This document shows, piece after piece, positions 9,470 through 17,345 of a stretch of 64,000 nucleotides of DNA; position 1 is the stretch's first letter; each line of letters opens with the position of its first letter. Below the pieces are notes generated by a model. The model was not told the DNA's origin. It was given only the letters and a program-made list of their open reading frames with translations, and searched no databases. The DNA is from QVMG01 sp032073245 (GTDB lineage: Bacteria > Bacteroidota > Bacteroidia > Bacteroidales > Tannerellaceae). Location: contig DAMANX010000021.1 in the NCBI GenBank assembly GCA_032073245.1, positions 1-64,000 of the forward strand. Reading direction: 5' to 3'. A program made the translations under genes and the position numbers.

Positions 9470-10420
9470 ATGAATGATCTGAAGATTTCAACTGCCCAGT
9501 TTGAAAATAAAAACGGAGATAAGAATTATAACCTCTCTGTTATTGAGGAATTAGCAAATAAGGCATCCCAGGAAGGGGCAGATGTAATTGCATTTCATGA
9601 ATGCTCCATAACCGGTTACACTTTTGCACGGCATTTATCCAAAGAGCAAATGCTTGACTTGGCTGAATTAATCCCCGAGGGGGACAGTATTATGAAACTT
9701 ATTAAAATTGCCCAAAAAAGTAATATAATAATTTTAGCAGGATTATTTGAGAAGGATAAAAATGATAATTTATATAAGGCTTATGTATGTGTCGATAAAA
9801 ATGGATTAATAGCAAAATACAGAAAAATACATCCATTTATAAATCCCTGGTTATCACCTGGAAATGAATACTGCGTATTTGAAATTAATGGTTGGAAATG
9901 TGGCATACTTATATGTTATGATAATAATGTAATAGAAAATGTGAGAGCTACCACATTATTAGGCGCAGAGATTGTTTTCATGCCTCATGTAACAATGTGT
10001 ACGCCTTCATCCCGTCCCGGCTCAGGATTCGTTGATCCTATACTATGGAAAAACAGGGAAAAAGACCCTACCTCGTTACGTTTGGAATTTGATGGAATGA
10101 AAGGGCGGGCTTGGTTGATGAAATGGTTACCTGCAAGAGCATACGATAATGGAATATATGTCGTCTTTTCAAACCCAATAGGAATGGATGATGATCAACT
10201 GAAAAATGGTTGTTCCATGATTATAGATCCATTCGGAGATATTCTTGCAGAATGTCGCAAATTAGGTGATGATTTTGTAACCACTACTATAACGAAAGAT
10301 AAACTATATCAATCAGGAGGCTATAGATATACAAACGCCCGTAAACCGGAGTTATATAAAGATATCATAGGTCAAAGTCATATCTCTGAACAGAATGTTG
10401 CATGGATTGATAAAAATTAG
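9470..10420 (+). CDS. Carbon-nitrogen hydrolase (nitrilase superfamily amidase)
   Basis: The 316-residue protein has the Glu-Lys-Cys catalytic triad of the nitrilase superfamily: E44 in FHECSITGY, K119 in KYRKIHPF and C149 in CGILICYDN. It has no signal peptide, so it probably acts in the cytoplasm on a small amide, carbamoyl compound or nitrile. The late insert around the CTPSSRPGSGF stretch and the sequence around C149 do not let me assign a substrate. It stands alone after the surface-protein terminator, and its stop codon overlaps that of the convergent metallo-hydrolase gene by 4 bases. Confidence 0.88.
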   Translation: MNDLKISTAQFENKNGDKNYNLSVIEELANKASQEGADVIAFHECSITGYTFARHLSKEQMLDLAELIPEGDSIMKLIKIAQKSNIIILAGLFEKDKNDNLYKAYVCVDKNGLIAKYRKIHPFINPWLSPGNEYCVFEINGWKCGILICYDNNVIENVRATTLLGAEIVFMPHVTMCTPSSRPGSGFVDPILWKNREKDPTSLRLEFDGMKGRAWLMKWLPARAYDNGIYVVFSNPIGMDDDQLKNGCSMIIDPFGDILAECRKLGDDFVTTTITKDKLYQSGGYRYTNARKPELYKDIIGQSHISEQNVAWIDKN

Positions 10421-11247
10421 CCCCTTTCTTTATTCGTCGCGGTATAAAACTCCCCTACTTTTTTTACTCCCGACATAATTGTATATGCATCATGACAGTA
10501 GATAATCTTTTGCTGTTTTTGAACGGCTTCATCCAGTAGCCGTATTTTTTCGGAGTAAGAAATAAGAGGATGCGTATCATAAGCCGATATCCAGGTTGGT
10601 GAAACATGTGCACATAAGGGAATAACATCTCCTGCAAAAATATAGGTTCCTTCTGAACTCTCGATATAGGGTACTATTTGTCCTGGTGTGTGCCCATCGA
10701 AGAGACATAAACGGATACCCTGACAGATTTTTATATCGTCTGTAATTAATTGAAGTAATCCGGCTTCTTCAACCGCAACCATATTCTCAGAAAAAAAAGA
10801 ATCTTTTTCTAATGGATTCGGATGTAAGAAATTCTTCCATTGTGTCTGGCTTACCCAATGGCGGGCTTTGGGGAAAGAAATAAAGAGGTTTTTATTATCG
10901 GGTTGCATCCGTGTGCAATAGCCGCAATGGTCAAAATGAAGGTGGGTCAGTATTACGTCCGTGATGTCCGTAGGATGTAGGTTGAATTTGGCTAATTCTT
11001 CCTCCATATCTACAAGGTCGAAGAAACGATAATAGCTCAACGTTTTCAGATGCTTGTTTCCAGCCCCCGTGTCAATAAGTATAATTCGTCCGTCATCGGT
11101 GCTGATTAAGAGACTACGCATGGTCAATATACATCCATTTACATCGTTTGCGGGATAGCGGCGTTGCCATGCACTTTTAGGAATAGCGCCAAACATAGCA
11201 CCGCCATCCGCATAGAAGTTACCCGTCTCAATGATATTGATATTCAT
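10417..11247 (-). CDS. MBL-fold metallo-hydrolase
   Basis: The metallo-beta-lactamase-fold signature HLHFDHCGY is present, with a later zinc-site histidine in LFDGHTPGQ and an aspartate in YIFAGDVIP. No signal peptide is seen. I begin at the ATG giving MNINIIETGNFYADGG (276 residues), because that is where homology to this family normally begins. An upstream in-frame start at 11307 would add 20 residues of unlikely sequence. The substrate is unknown; lactonase, glyoxalase-like and quorum-quenching enzymes share this fold. It converges with the nitrilase gene and diverges from the Mur-ligase-like gene. Confidence 0.87.
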   Translation of the reverse strand: MNINIIETGNFYADGGAMFGAIPKSAWQRRYPANDVNGCILTMRSLLISTDDGRIILIDTGAGNKHLKTLSYYRFFDLVDMEEELAKFNLHPTDITDVILTHLHFDHCGYCTRMQPDNKNLFISFPKARHWVSQTQWKNFLHPNPLEKDSFFSENMVAVEEAGLLQLITDDIKICQGIRLCLFDGHTPGQIVPYIESSEGTYIFAGDVIPLCAHVSPTWISAYDTHPLISYSEKIRLLDEAVQKQQKIIYCHDAYTIMSGVKKVGEFYTATNKERG

Positions 11248-11348
11248 CTCATTTATTTTGAACCAAATATACAGACTATTTCTTTCGGAGGGTGGTATGG
11301 CGGTCATGTTTTTTTGATTTGGAATGATGCAACTCAGCTAAATTGTCG

Positions 11349-11356
11349 TACTTTTG
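11349..11356 (+). promoter_or_regulatory. -7 promoter element before the Mur-ligase-like gene
   Basis: TACTTTTG matches TAnnTTTG exactly. Transcription would begin near 11363, about 10 bases before the ATG at 11373 and after the alternative in-frame ATG at 11343, which argues for the later start. No clear -33 element was found. Confidence 0.55.
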
Positions 11357-11372
11357 CATCAAAATACAATCG

Positions 11373-12299
11373 ATGCGAAAAGTTCATTTGATCTCTGTCA
11401 CAGAACCTGTAATACTGGATATGGCATTGGCCATTCGGGAGAAAGGGTATGAGGTAAGTGTTTCCGGCGATGGATTGACAGAAGAGGATCTGGCTCATCT
11501 GCATGCAGCGGGTTGCTCCTGTCATGGAAATGGCTGGTTTCCGGAGAAGTTGACGAAAGAGATCCAGATAGTTGTTTTAGGAGCTACAGTCAAAAAAGAT
11601 AATCCCGAACTGAAACGGGCCCGGGATTTGGGCTTGTTGATCCAGTCCGTGCCTGAATTTTTCTTTGATCGAACAAAATCAAAGACGCGGGTGGTCGTGG
11701 CCGGTAGCGGAGGAAAGAGTTGTGTACTTTCTATGATAGCTTATACTTTGTCTTCTCAAAAGAGGGCGTTTGATTATATACTATCCAGTAAAATATCTTT
11801 ATTACCCAGCCGGGCATCTATGGGCTATGAAGCACGTATAGCATTGATAGAAGGAGATGAGCATGTTACTTCTGCATTGGAAAAACGATTCCAGCTGGAG
11901 TTTTATCGTCCGCATATAGCAGTGATTACGAATTTACTCTGGTCAGAAGAGAAAGATCATAATACACCGGAAGAATATTTGAATACATATCGTAATTTTA
12001 TTGCTTCCATAGAGCGGGAAGGCAAACTGATCTATTGTAATGAAGATCCTGTTTTACGGGAAGAAGCAGTCAAAGTACGTGAGGATATCACTTCTATTCC
12101 TTATGAGCGACATCCGTTAGCAGAAAAAGATGGTAATCTTTTCCTGCAAACACGTTACGGGAATTACCCGGTCTGGATACCCGATGATTATTTCTTATTT
12201 AATGTGAATGCTGCTCATTTGGCATGCCGTCAGTTAGGAATCAAAGATACTGATTTCTATAAAGCCATATCCGAATATAGTTTATCTTTACAGGAATGA
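11373..12299 (+). CDS. Mur-ligase-like protein (MurC/Mpl-related, short form)
   Basis: The 308-residue protein resembles the N-terminal and central ATP-binding domains of MurC/Mpl peptide ligases (MRKVHLISVTEPVILDMALAIREKGYEV, later HIAVITNLLWSEEKDHN). The nucleotide loop reads AGSGGKSCV instead of the usual GTxGKT, and the C-terminal ligase domain seems to be missing. It is probably a peptidoglycan-related protein whose catalysis is uncertain. Its stop overlaps the start of the DUF4924 gene by 4 bases, and rfbD and prfC follow closely, so the four genes look co-transcribed. Confidence 0.75.
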   Translation: MRKVHLISVTEPVILDMALAIREKGYEVSVSGDGLTEEDLAHLHAAGCSCHGNGWFPEKLTKEIQIVVLGATVKKDNPELKRARDLGLLIQSVPEFFFDRTKSKTRVVVAGSGGKSCVLSMIAYTLSSQKRAFDYILSSKISLLPSRASMGYEARIALIEGDEHVTSALEKRFQLEFYRPHIAVITNLLWSEEKDHNTPEEYLNTYRNFIASIEREGKLIYCNEDPVLREEAVKVREDITSIPYERHPLAEKDGNLFLQTRYGNYPVWIPDDYFLFNVNAAHLACRQLGIKDTDFYKAISEYSLSLQE

Positions 12300-12844
12300 T
12301 TATTGCACAGCAAAAAAGAAAAGAAAATATTGCAGAATACCTGTTGTATATGTGGCAGGTAGAGGATTTGATACGTGCTAATCAGTTTGACATGAACCGG
12401 ATCCGGGAAACCGTTATCTCCCGCTACGATCAGCCTCAGGAGATGCTGGATACTATTGCCCGTTGGTATGAGGAGTTGATCGATATGATGCGTGGCGAAG
12501 GCGTTATGGAAAAAGGACATATTCAGCTGAATACGAATGTGGTTATTGCATTGACAGACTTGCATCTTCGTTTAATGAAGTCTCCCAAAGAAATGGTTTA
12601 TCAGGCAGCGTATTATAAGACTCTACCTTATATTGTGCAATTACGGGCAAAATCAGGAGAAGAAAAAATGCCCGAATTGGAAACTTGTTTTACTGCGGTG
12701 TATGGCTACTTATTGCTTCGCATGCAAGGGAAAGAAGTGAGTGCCGGAACTCAGGAAGCTGTTAAACAAATCAGTTCATTTCTTGCTATGTTGGCCGGTA
12801 AATACCGGGATGAAATGAATGGTGAACTTTCATTAGAAGATTGA
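12296..12844 (+). CDS. DUF4924 family protein
   Basis: The 182-residue, mostly helical soluble protein begins MIIAQQKRKENIAEYLLYMWQVEDLIRA, which is characteristic of the Bacteroidetes-specific DUF4924 family. There is no signal peptide or membrane segment. It overlaps the upstream Mur-ligase-like gene by 4 bases and rfbD follows within 10 bases. The function is unknown; the tight coupling suggests a role in the same envelope-related operon. Confidence 0.85.
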   Translation: MIIAQQKRKENIAEYLLYMWQVEDLIRANQFDMNRIRETVISRYDQPQEMLDTIARWYEELIDMMRGEGVMEKGHIQLNTNVVIALTDLHLRLMKSPKEMVYQAAYYKTLPYIVQLRAKSGEEKMPELETCFTAVYGYLLLRMQGKEVSAGTQEAVKQISSFLAMLAGKYRDEMNGELSLED

Positions 12845-12849
12845 CAGGC

Positions 12850-13710
12850 ATGAAGAATATATTGGTAACAGGCGCAAATGGACAATTAGGACGAGCTCTT
12901 CAGGAGTCCGCAGAAAGTGCTTCCGGTTTTCGTTTTTTCTTTACGGATATTGATACATTAGATATCACCAGTAAAGAAGCCATTGTTGCTTATATGGAAG
13001 AAAACCGTATCCAGGGAGTAATAAATGCTGCAGCATATACAGCGGTAGACCAGGCTGAATCGGAAATAAATACTGCTTATCATATTAATGCTTATGCAGT
13101 ACGTAATCTGGGTGCTGCTGCGTATGAACGGAGAATCCGGTTAATTCATATTTCAACGGATTATGTGTTCGATGGCATGAATCATCGACCTTACCTTGAA
13201 ACGGATGGTACACGGCCTATGTCAGCTTATGGACGGACTAAATTATCAGGTGAAGTAATGCTACAGGAAGCATGTCCGGATGCTATTATTATTCGCACTT
13301 CCTGGTTGTATTCGAAAACAGGGAATAATTTTGTACAGACAATGCTTCGTCTGGGTAAGGAAAAAGAAGAAATTCGAGTGGTTTTTGATCAGATAGGTTC
13401 CCCAACGTATGTAGGTGACTTAGTAGGCGCCATATTTGCTATAATGGAACGAAGTGAAAAAGGAGCATTTGTACCGGGAATCTTTCATTTTTCCAATGAA
13501 GGGGTCTGTAGCTGGTATGACTTTGCCCATAAGATAATGGAATTAGCACGACTGAGATGCCGTGTAATTCCTATCGAAACAAAAGATTATCCGACTCCGG
13601 CAGCACGTCCGTCTTATAGCGTTCTGAATAAAGCAAAGATCAAAGAGACATATAATATTACGATTCCGCATTGGGAGGAGAGCTTGAAGAAAGTTATAAT
13701 TAATAATTAA
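12850..13710 (+). CDS. rfbD: dTDP-4-dehydrorhamnose reductase
   Basis: This is an extended short-chain dehydrogenase/reductase of the RmlD family. It has the NADPH-binding motif VTGANGQLGRAL at the N-terminus, a conserved HISTDYVFDG stretch, the catalytic YGRTKLSGE (Tyr/Lys pair) and IIRTSWLYS. It reduces dTDP-6-deoxy-L-lyxo-4-hexulose to dTDP-L-rhamnose. I start at the ATG giving MKNILVTGANG (286 residues); an in-frame TTG at 12841 overlaps the previous stop codon. rfbA, rfbB and rfbC are not nearby, so this copy sits in a housekeeping operon and not in a polysaccharide cluster. Confidence 0.93.
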   Translation: MKNILVTGANGQLGRALQESAESASGFRFFFTDIDTLDITSKEAIVAYMEENRIQGVINAAAYTAVDQAESEINTAYHINAYAVRNLGAAAYERRIRLIHISTDYVFDGMNHRPYLETDGTRPMSAYGRTKLSGEVMLQEACPDAIIIRTSWLYSKTGNNFVQTMLRLGKEKEEIRVVFDQIGSPTYVGDLVGAIFAIMERSEKGAFVPGIFHFSNEGVCSWYDFAHKIMELARLRCRVIPIETKDYPTPAARPSYSVLNKAKIKETYNITIPHWEESLKKVIINN

Positions 13711-13721
13711 GGTAGAGATCC

Positions 13722-15302
13722 GTGAGAGAATATTCAAAAGAAATAGAGAGAAGAAGAACATTTGCCATAGTGAGCCACCCGGATGCCGGGAAAACTACTT
13801 TGACAGAGAAACTTTTGCTGTTTGGAGGTGCGATCCATGTTGCCGGAGCGGTAAAATCAAATAAGATCAAGAAAACGGCGACTTCTGACTGGATGGAGAT
13901 TGAGAAACAACGTGGAATCTCAGTTGCAACTTCTGTCATGGCATTTGATTATGCAGATCATAAGATCAATATCCTGGATACCCCGGGTCACCAGGACTTT
14001 GCTGAGGATACCTTCCGCACGTTGACAGCAGTAGATAGTGTAATTATTGTGATCGATACGGCGAAAGGGGTAGAGGCACAGACACGGAAGCTTATGGAGG
14101 TGTGCCGCATGCGAAAAACACCTGTAATTGTCTTTATAAATAAAATGGACCGTGACGGGAAAGACCCTTTCGACTTGCTGGATGAAATCGAAGAAGAATT
14201 AAAGATCAATGTACGTCCTTTAAGTTGGCCAATTGATATGGGACAGCGTTTTAAAGGGGTTTACAATATATTTGAAGAAAAACTGGACCTATATACTCCC
14301 AGCAAGCAATATGTAACGGAAAGTATTCAGTTCAAGGATATTAATAATCCTGAATTAGAAACACATATTGGAGATGAACTGGCAAGTAAACTTCGATCAG
14401 ATATAGAATTGATCGAAGGTGTTTATCCTACATTTGATGTGGATACCTATCTGAAAGGAGATATTGCTCCTGTTTTTTTTGGTTCTGCTTTGAATAACTT
14501 TGGTGTAAAAGAATTACTGGACTGTTTTGTACAGATCGCTCCATCACCCCGTCCTGTACAAGCCATAGAACGTGTAGTCGATCCGGAAGAAGATGCTTTT
14601 ACCGGTTTTATCTTTAAGATACATGCCAATATGGACCCTAATCATCGTTCATGTATTGCGTTTGTTAAGATATGTTCCGGCCGCTTCGAACGAAATGCTA
14701 ACTATAAGCATGTGCGTTTCAATAAGCAAATGCGTTTTAGTAGCCCTACTGCTTTTATGGCACAAAAGAAAGAAACAGTTGATGAAGCTTTTGCCGGTGA
14801 TATTATCGGTTTACCCGATACCGGAAATTTCAAGATTGGTGATACTCTCACATCAGGGGAAGAGCTGCACTTTAAAGGGCTCCCGAGTTTCTCTCCCGAA
14901 ATGTTTAAATATATCGAGAATGCTGATCCTATGAAGGCTAAGCAATTGGCAAAAGGAATCGAACAGTTAATGGATGAAGGCGTAGCTCAGCTATTTACCA
15001 ACCAGTTCAATGGACGGAAAATAATCGGAACTGTAGGCCAGCTTCAGTTTGAAGTAATCCAATACCGTCTGCTCCACGAATACGGGGCTCAATGTAAATG
15101 GGAACCTATCAGCCTTTACAAAGCTTGTTGGATAGAAAGTGATAATGCCGCCATGCTTGAAAACTTCAAAAAACGTAAAGCTCAATATATGGCACTCGAC
15201 AAAGAAGGACGTGACGTTTACCTGGCTGATTCTGCTTATGTCTTAACAATGGCCCAAAATGATTTTCCGGACATTCGTTTTCATTTTACATCGGAGTTCT
15301 GA
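13722..15302 (+). CDS. prfC: Peptide chain release factor 3 (GTPase)
   Basis: The 526-residue translational GTPase has G1 SHPDAGKTTLTEKLL, G3 DTPGHQDFAEDTFRTL, G4 NKMDRDG and the RF3-typical insert KIKKTATSDWMEIEKQRGISV. It releases RF1 or RF2 from the ribosome after termination. It begins with GTG 11 bases after the rfbD stop, and the length is normal for the family. It is the last gene of the operon; a 730-base repeat-rich gap follows. Confidence 0.97.
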   Translation: MREYSKEIERRRTFAIVSHPDAGKTTLTEKLLLFGGAIHVAGAVKSNKIKKTATSDWMEIEKQRGISVATSVMAFDYADHKINILDTPGHQDFAEDTFRTLTAVDSVIIVIDTAKGVEAQTRKLMEVCRMRKTPVIVFINKMDRDGKDPFDLLDEIEEELKINVRPLSWPIDMGQRFKGVYNIFEEKLDLYTPSKQYVTESIQFKDINNPELETHIGDELASKLRSDIELIEGVYPTFDVDTYLKGDIAPVFFGSALNNFGVKELLDCFVQIAPSPRPVQAIERVVDPEEDAFTGFIFKIHANMDPNHRSCIAFVKICSGRFERNANYKHVRFNKQMRFSSPTAFMAQKKETVDEAFAGDIIGLPDTGNFKIGDTLTSGEELHFKGLPSFSPEMFKYIENADPMKAKQLAKGIEQLMDEGVAQLFTNQFNGRKIIGTVGQLQFEVIQYRLLHEYGAQCKWEPISLYKACWIESDNAAMLENFKKRKAQYMALDKEGRDVYLADSAYVLTMAQNDFPDIRFHFTSEF

Positions 15303-15333
15303 TAGTATAAGACATTCATATAAAATAAAAAAA

Positions 15334-16003
15334 ATCAAAAACCCTTCAACCCTTCACTATCCTTTGAAAGCCTTTGTTTTTCAAAAGAAATAGGGCTGAA
15401 TGGTTTTGAAATAAACCTTTCATTAAGGTTTTATACCTTTCATTTTTAGCCGGCATACTGAGTTTTTTATTGTTTGAACATCAACAAACAACTATTCGCT
15501 TACTATCAAACAGCTGTTTGCTTAGTATCGAACAGCTGTTTGCTTATAAGCAAACAATACTTGTCATATATAATAGTACAATTTTATATAGGATGTTAGT
15601 TGTCAATAGCCTACTACTTTAGCAGCGGGTTATGTTTTAGCTCCACGATTATTCGGCTAAAGCCATTGTTTTTATATGTTTTGAAGAGGCTATCCCAAAA
15701 GTCCCGAAGGGGCCTAATCCTGGTAGCCCGTTGCTTTAGCATCGGGTTAGGGAAAAGCCTCCTATACCATGCGTGCCGAAGGTACGTGATCAGTATTCAA
15801 TTGCATACCTTCGGCATGCATTTCAAAGATGTATATTCTTTATCCCGATGCTAAAGCAACGGGCTACCAGGATTAGGCCCCTTCGGGACTTTTTGAAAGG
15901 TTTGACCTGGTGGCTGAAGGGTTTATTTCAAAACCCTTCAGCCTGATTTCTTTTGAAAAACAAAGATTATCAATTGATGCTGAAGGGTTGAAGGGTTTTT
16001 GAT
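15334..16003. repeat. Nested inverted-repeat element filling the prfC-HlyD gap
   Basis: There are three levels of inverted repeats. The outer pair at 15334-15356 and 15981-16003 is perfect over 23 bp, with further imperfect pairing just inside (TTTTTCAAAAGAAAT and GGTTTTGAAATAAACC against their complements). The middle pair, 15697-15746 and 15844-15893, is about 50 bp with a perfect 47-bp core. The inner pair, 15769-15784 and 15806-15821, has one mismatch in 16. It holds no credible gene. It could be a non-autonomous mobile element or a composite of interspersed palindromic repeats that would fold into a long hairpin. Confidence 0.85.
15487..15552 (+). repeat. Three 22-bp tandem direct repeats with AACAGCTGTT palindromes
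   Basis: Units begin at 15487, 15509 and 15531. The second and third share AACAGCTGTTTGCTTA exactly; the first is a diverged AACAACTATTCGCTTA. The 22-bp period, two DNA turns, and the internal palindrome resemble iterons or operator arrays. It lies inside the larger nested inverted-repeat block. Confidence 0.75.
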
Positions 16004-16031
16004 GTTTTTTTCTTATGAGTTTGTATTGTAA

Positions 16032-17339
16032 TTATTGTAACCCTTCTGTCAGGACTTTACGTAAAGGCATAAAGAATCGTTCAAGAACGGAATGATCTTC
16101 TGTAATGATATCTGCCTGCGCCTGCATTTCAGGATTATAAGGCAATTCCTTCTGATAAGATGTCATTAGTCCATCAGGTAGTTCAATTTCTACAATATAA
16201 TTGTTTATCTCCTGATTGTTTTTAGAAGGTACAACGGATATATTCTTAACAATACCCCTCACTATACCAAACTCATTATCAGGATAATTGACAAACCGGA
16301 TATTAGTCTTTTGTCCTATTTTTACTTTGCCCGAACGGTCCATAGGCATAGAAGCCTTTCCTAATACAACCCCTTTATCCGGTGGTATAACGGTAAACGC
16401 CACTTCACCTCCCGTTATATTTTGATTATCTTTCCAATAAGTAGTAAAAGTTACCTTTCCATCAATAGGCGATACGAATACATAGGTTTGTTCCCATGCC
16501 TGTATTTCACTTAATAATTGGGATACGTATGTTTTCAATTGAGTTTCTAAAGTATTCTTTTTATCCTCATATTGAAATTCTGTATCTAAAAGACTTTCAT
16601 TCATTTGGGTCATCTGAATTTCCGTATTATGAAGGGTGGAGTAAATATTCTCCAATGAGAGAGCCCCTTGTAAATACTGACTTTTAGAATTTTCATACTC
16701 TTCACTGGAAAGGATACCTTTCGTGTTCAATAGAGAATCACGTGTATATTGACTTTGACTTAATTTAAATTGCTCATTAATAAGGTCTTTTTGCCTACTC
16801 AAATTCCTGTAAGATTCCTCATATTGAGTAATTCGTTCTCTCATTATATCAATTTTCTTCGTATAATATTGAAGTCTGTGAAACTCATGATATTCAAATA
16901 AAACCCTGTAGAAGGAAGAATATAAAGTCTGCATAGTTCCCAGATTCAACTTTTCCGGTAGAAGGTCTGTCTCTAATCTGTAATCATGCAAATAGTTTTT
17001 CAGTGTTAATACATCTTCTTTACGAGCCGGATTTTCAATAATAGCAAGATAATCTCCTTTTTTCACATCAGAGCCATCTTCGACGTTTAACTCTTGCAGT
17101 TTACCAGATACTTTCGCTACCAATGAAGCCGGAGGGGTTGTTCCGGTGAGAGTCATGGTTGTAGTTATAATATCAGGATATTTAAAAATAGCGCTGCCTA
17201 TAAGCAAAAGTACAACGATGAATGCTATAGCCGTTATTCCTCTACGCAATATCCAGGGAGGTATATTTCCTAATACTTCCTGGAATTCCTCACTTCGGAG
17301 TTCAATATCTTTTTCTATGTCTTTTTTTTCTTCCGACAT
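16032..17339 (-). CDS. HlyD-family membrane fusion protein (type I secretion adaptor)
   Basis: The 435-residue periplasmic adaptor has a cytoplasmic N-terminus, one membrane segment (about 35-55), a lipoyl-like half motif (ASLVAKVSGKLQELNVEDGSDVKKGDYLAII), a long coiled-coil hairpin (about 110-280), and the second lipoyl half plus beta-barrel (FVSPIDGKVTFTTYWKDNQNITGGEVAFTV). It starts 6 bases after the stop of the C39-type ABC exporter, its obvious partner. An outer-membrane TolC-like gene is not in the window. Confidence 0.93.
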   Translation of the reverse strand: MSEEKKDIEKDIELRSEEFQEVLGNIPPWILRRGITAIAFIVVLLLIGSAIFKYPDIITTTMTLTGTTPPASLVAKVSGKLQELNVEDGSDVKKGDYLAIIENPARKEDVLTLKNYLHDYRLETDLLPEKLNLGTMQTLYSSFYRVLFEYHEFHRLQYYTKKIDIMRERITQYEESYRNLSRQKDLINEQFKLSQSQYTRDSLLNTKGILSSEEYENSKSQYLQGALSLENIYSTLHNTEIQMTQMNESLLDTEFQYEDKKNTLETQLKTYVSQLLSEIQAWEQTYVFVSPIDGKVTFTTYWKDNQNITGGEVAFTVIPPDKGVVLGKASMPMDRSGKVKIGQKTNIRFVNYPDNEFGIVRGIVKNISVVPSKNNQEINNYIVEIELPDGLMTSYQKELPYNPEMQAQADIITEDHSVLERFFMPLRKVLTEGLQ

Positions 17340-17345
17340 GTTTTA

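Noticed and set aside
15600..15854. An 84-codon plus-strand frame in the nested-repeat region
   Set aside because: It is read through the arms of inverted repeats and ends in them; it has no protein-like features.
15334..16003. CRISPR array
   Set aside because: The repeats are inverted and nested or only three in tandem without unique spacers, and no cas gene is in the window.
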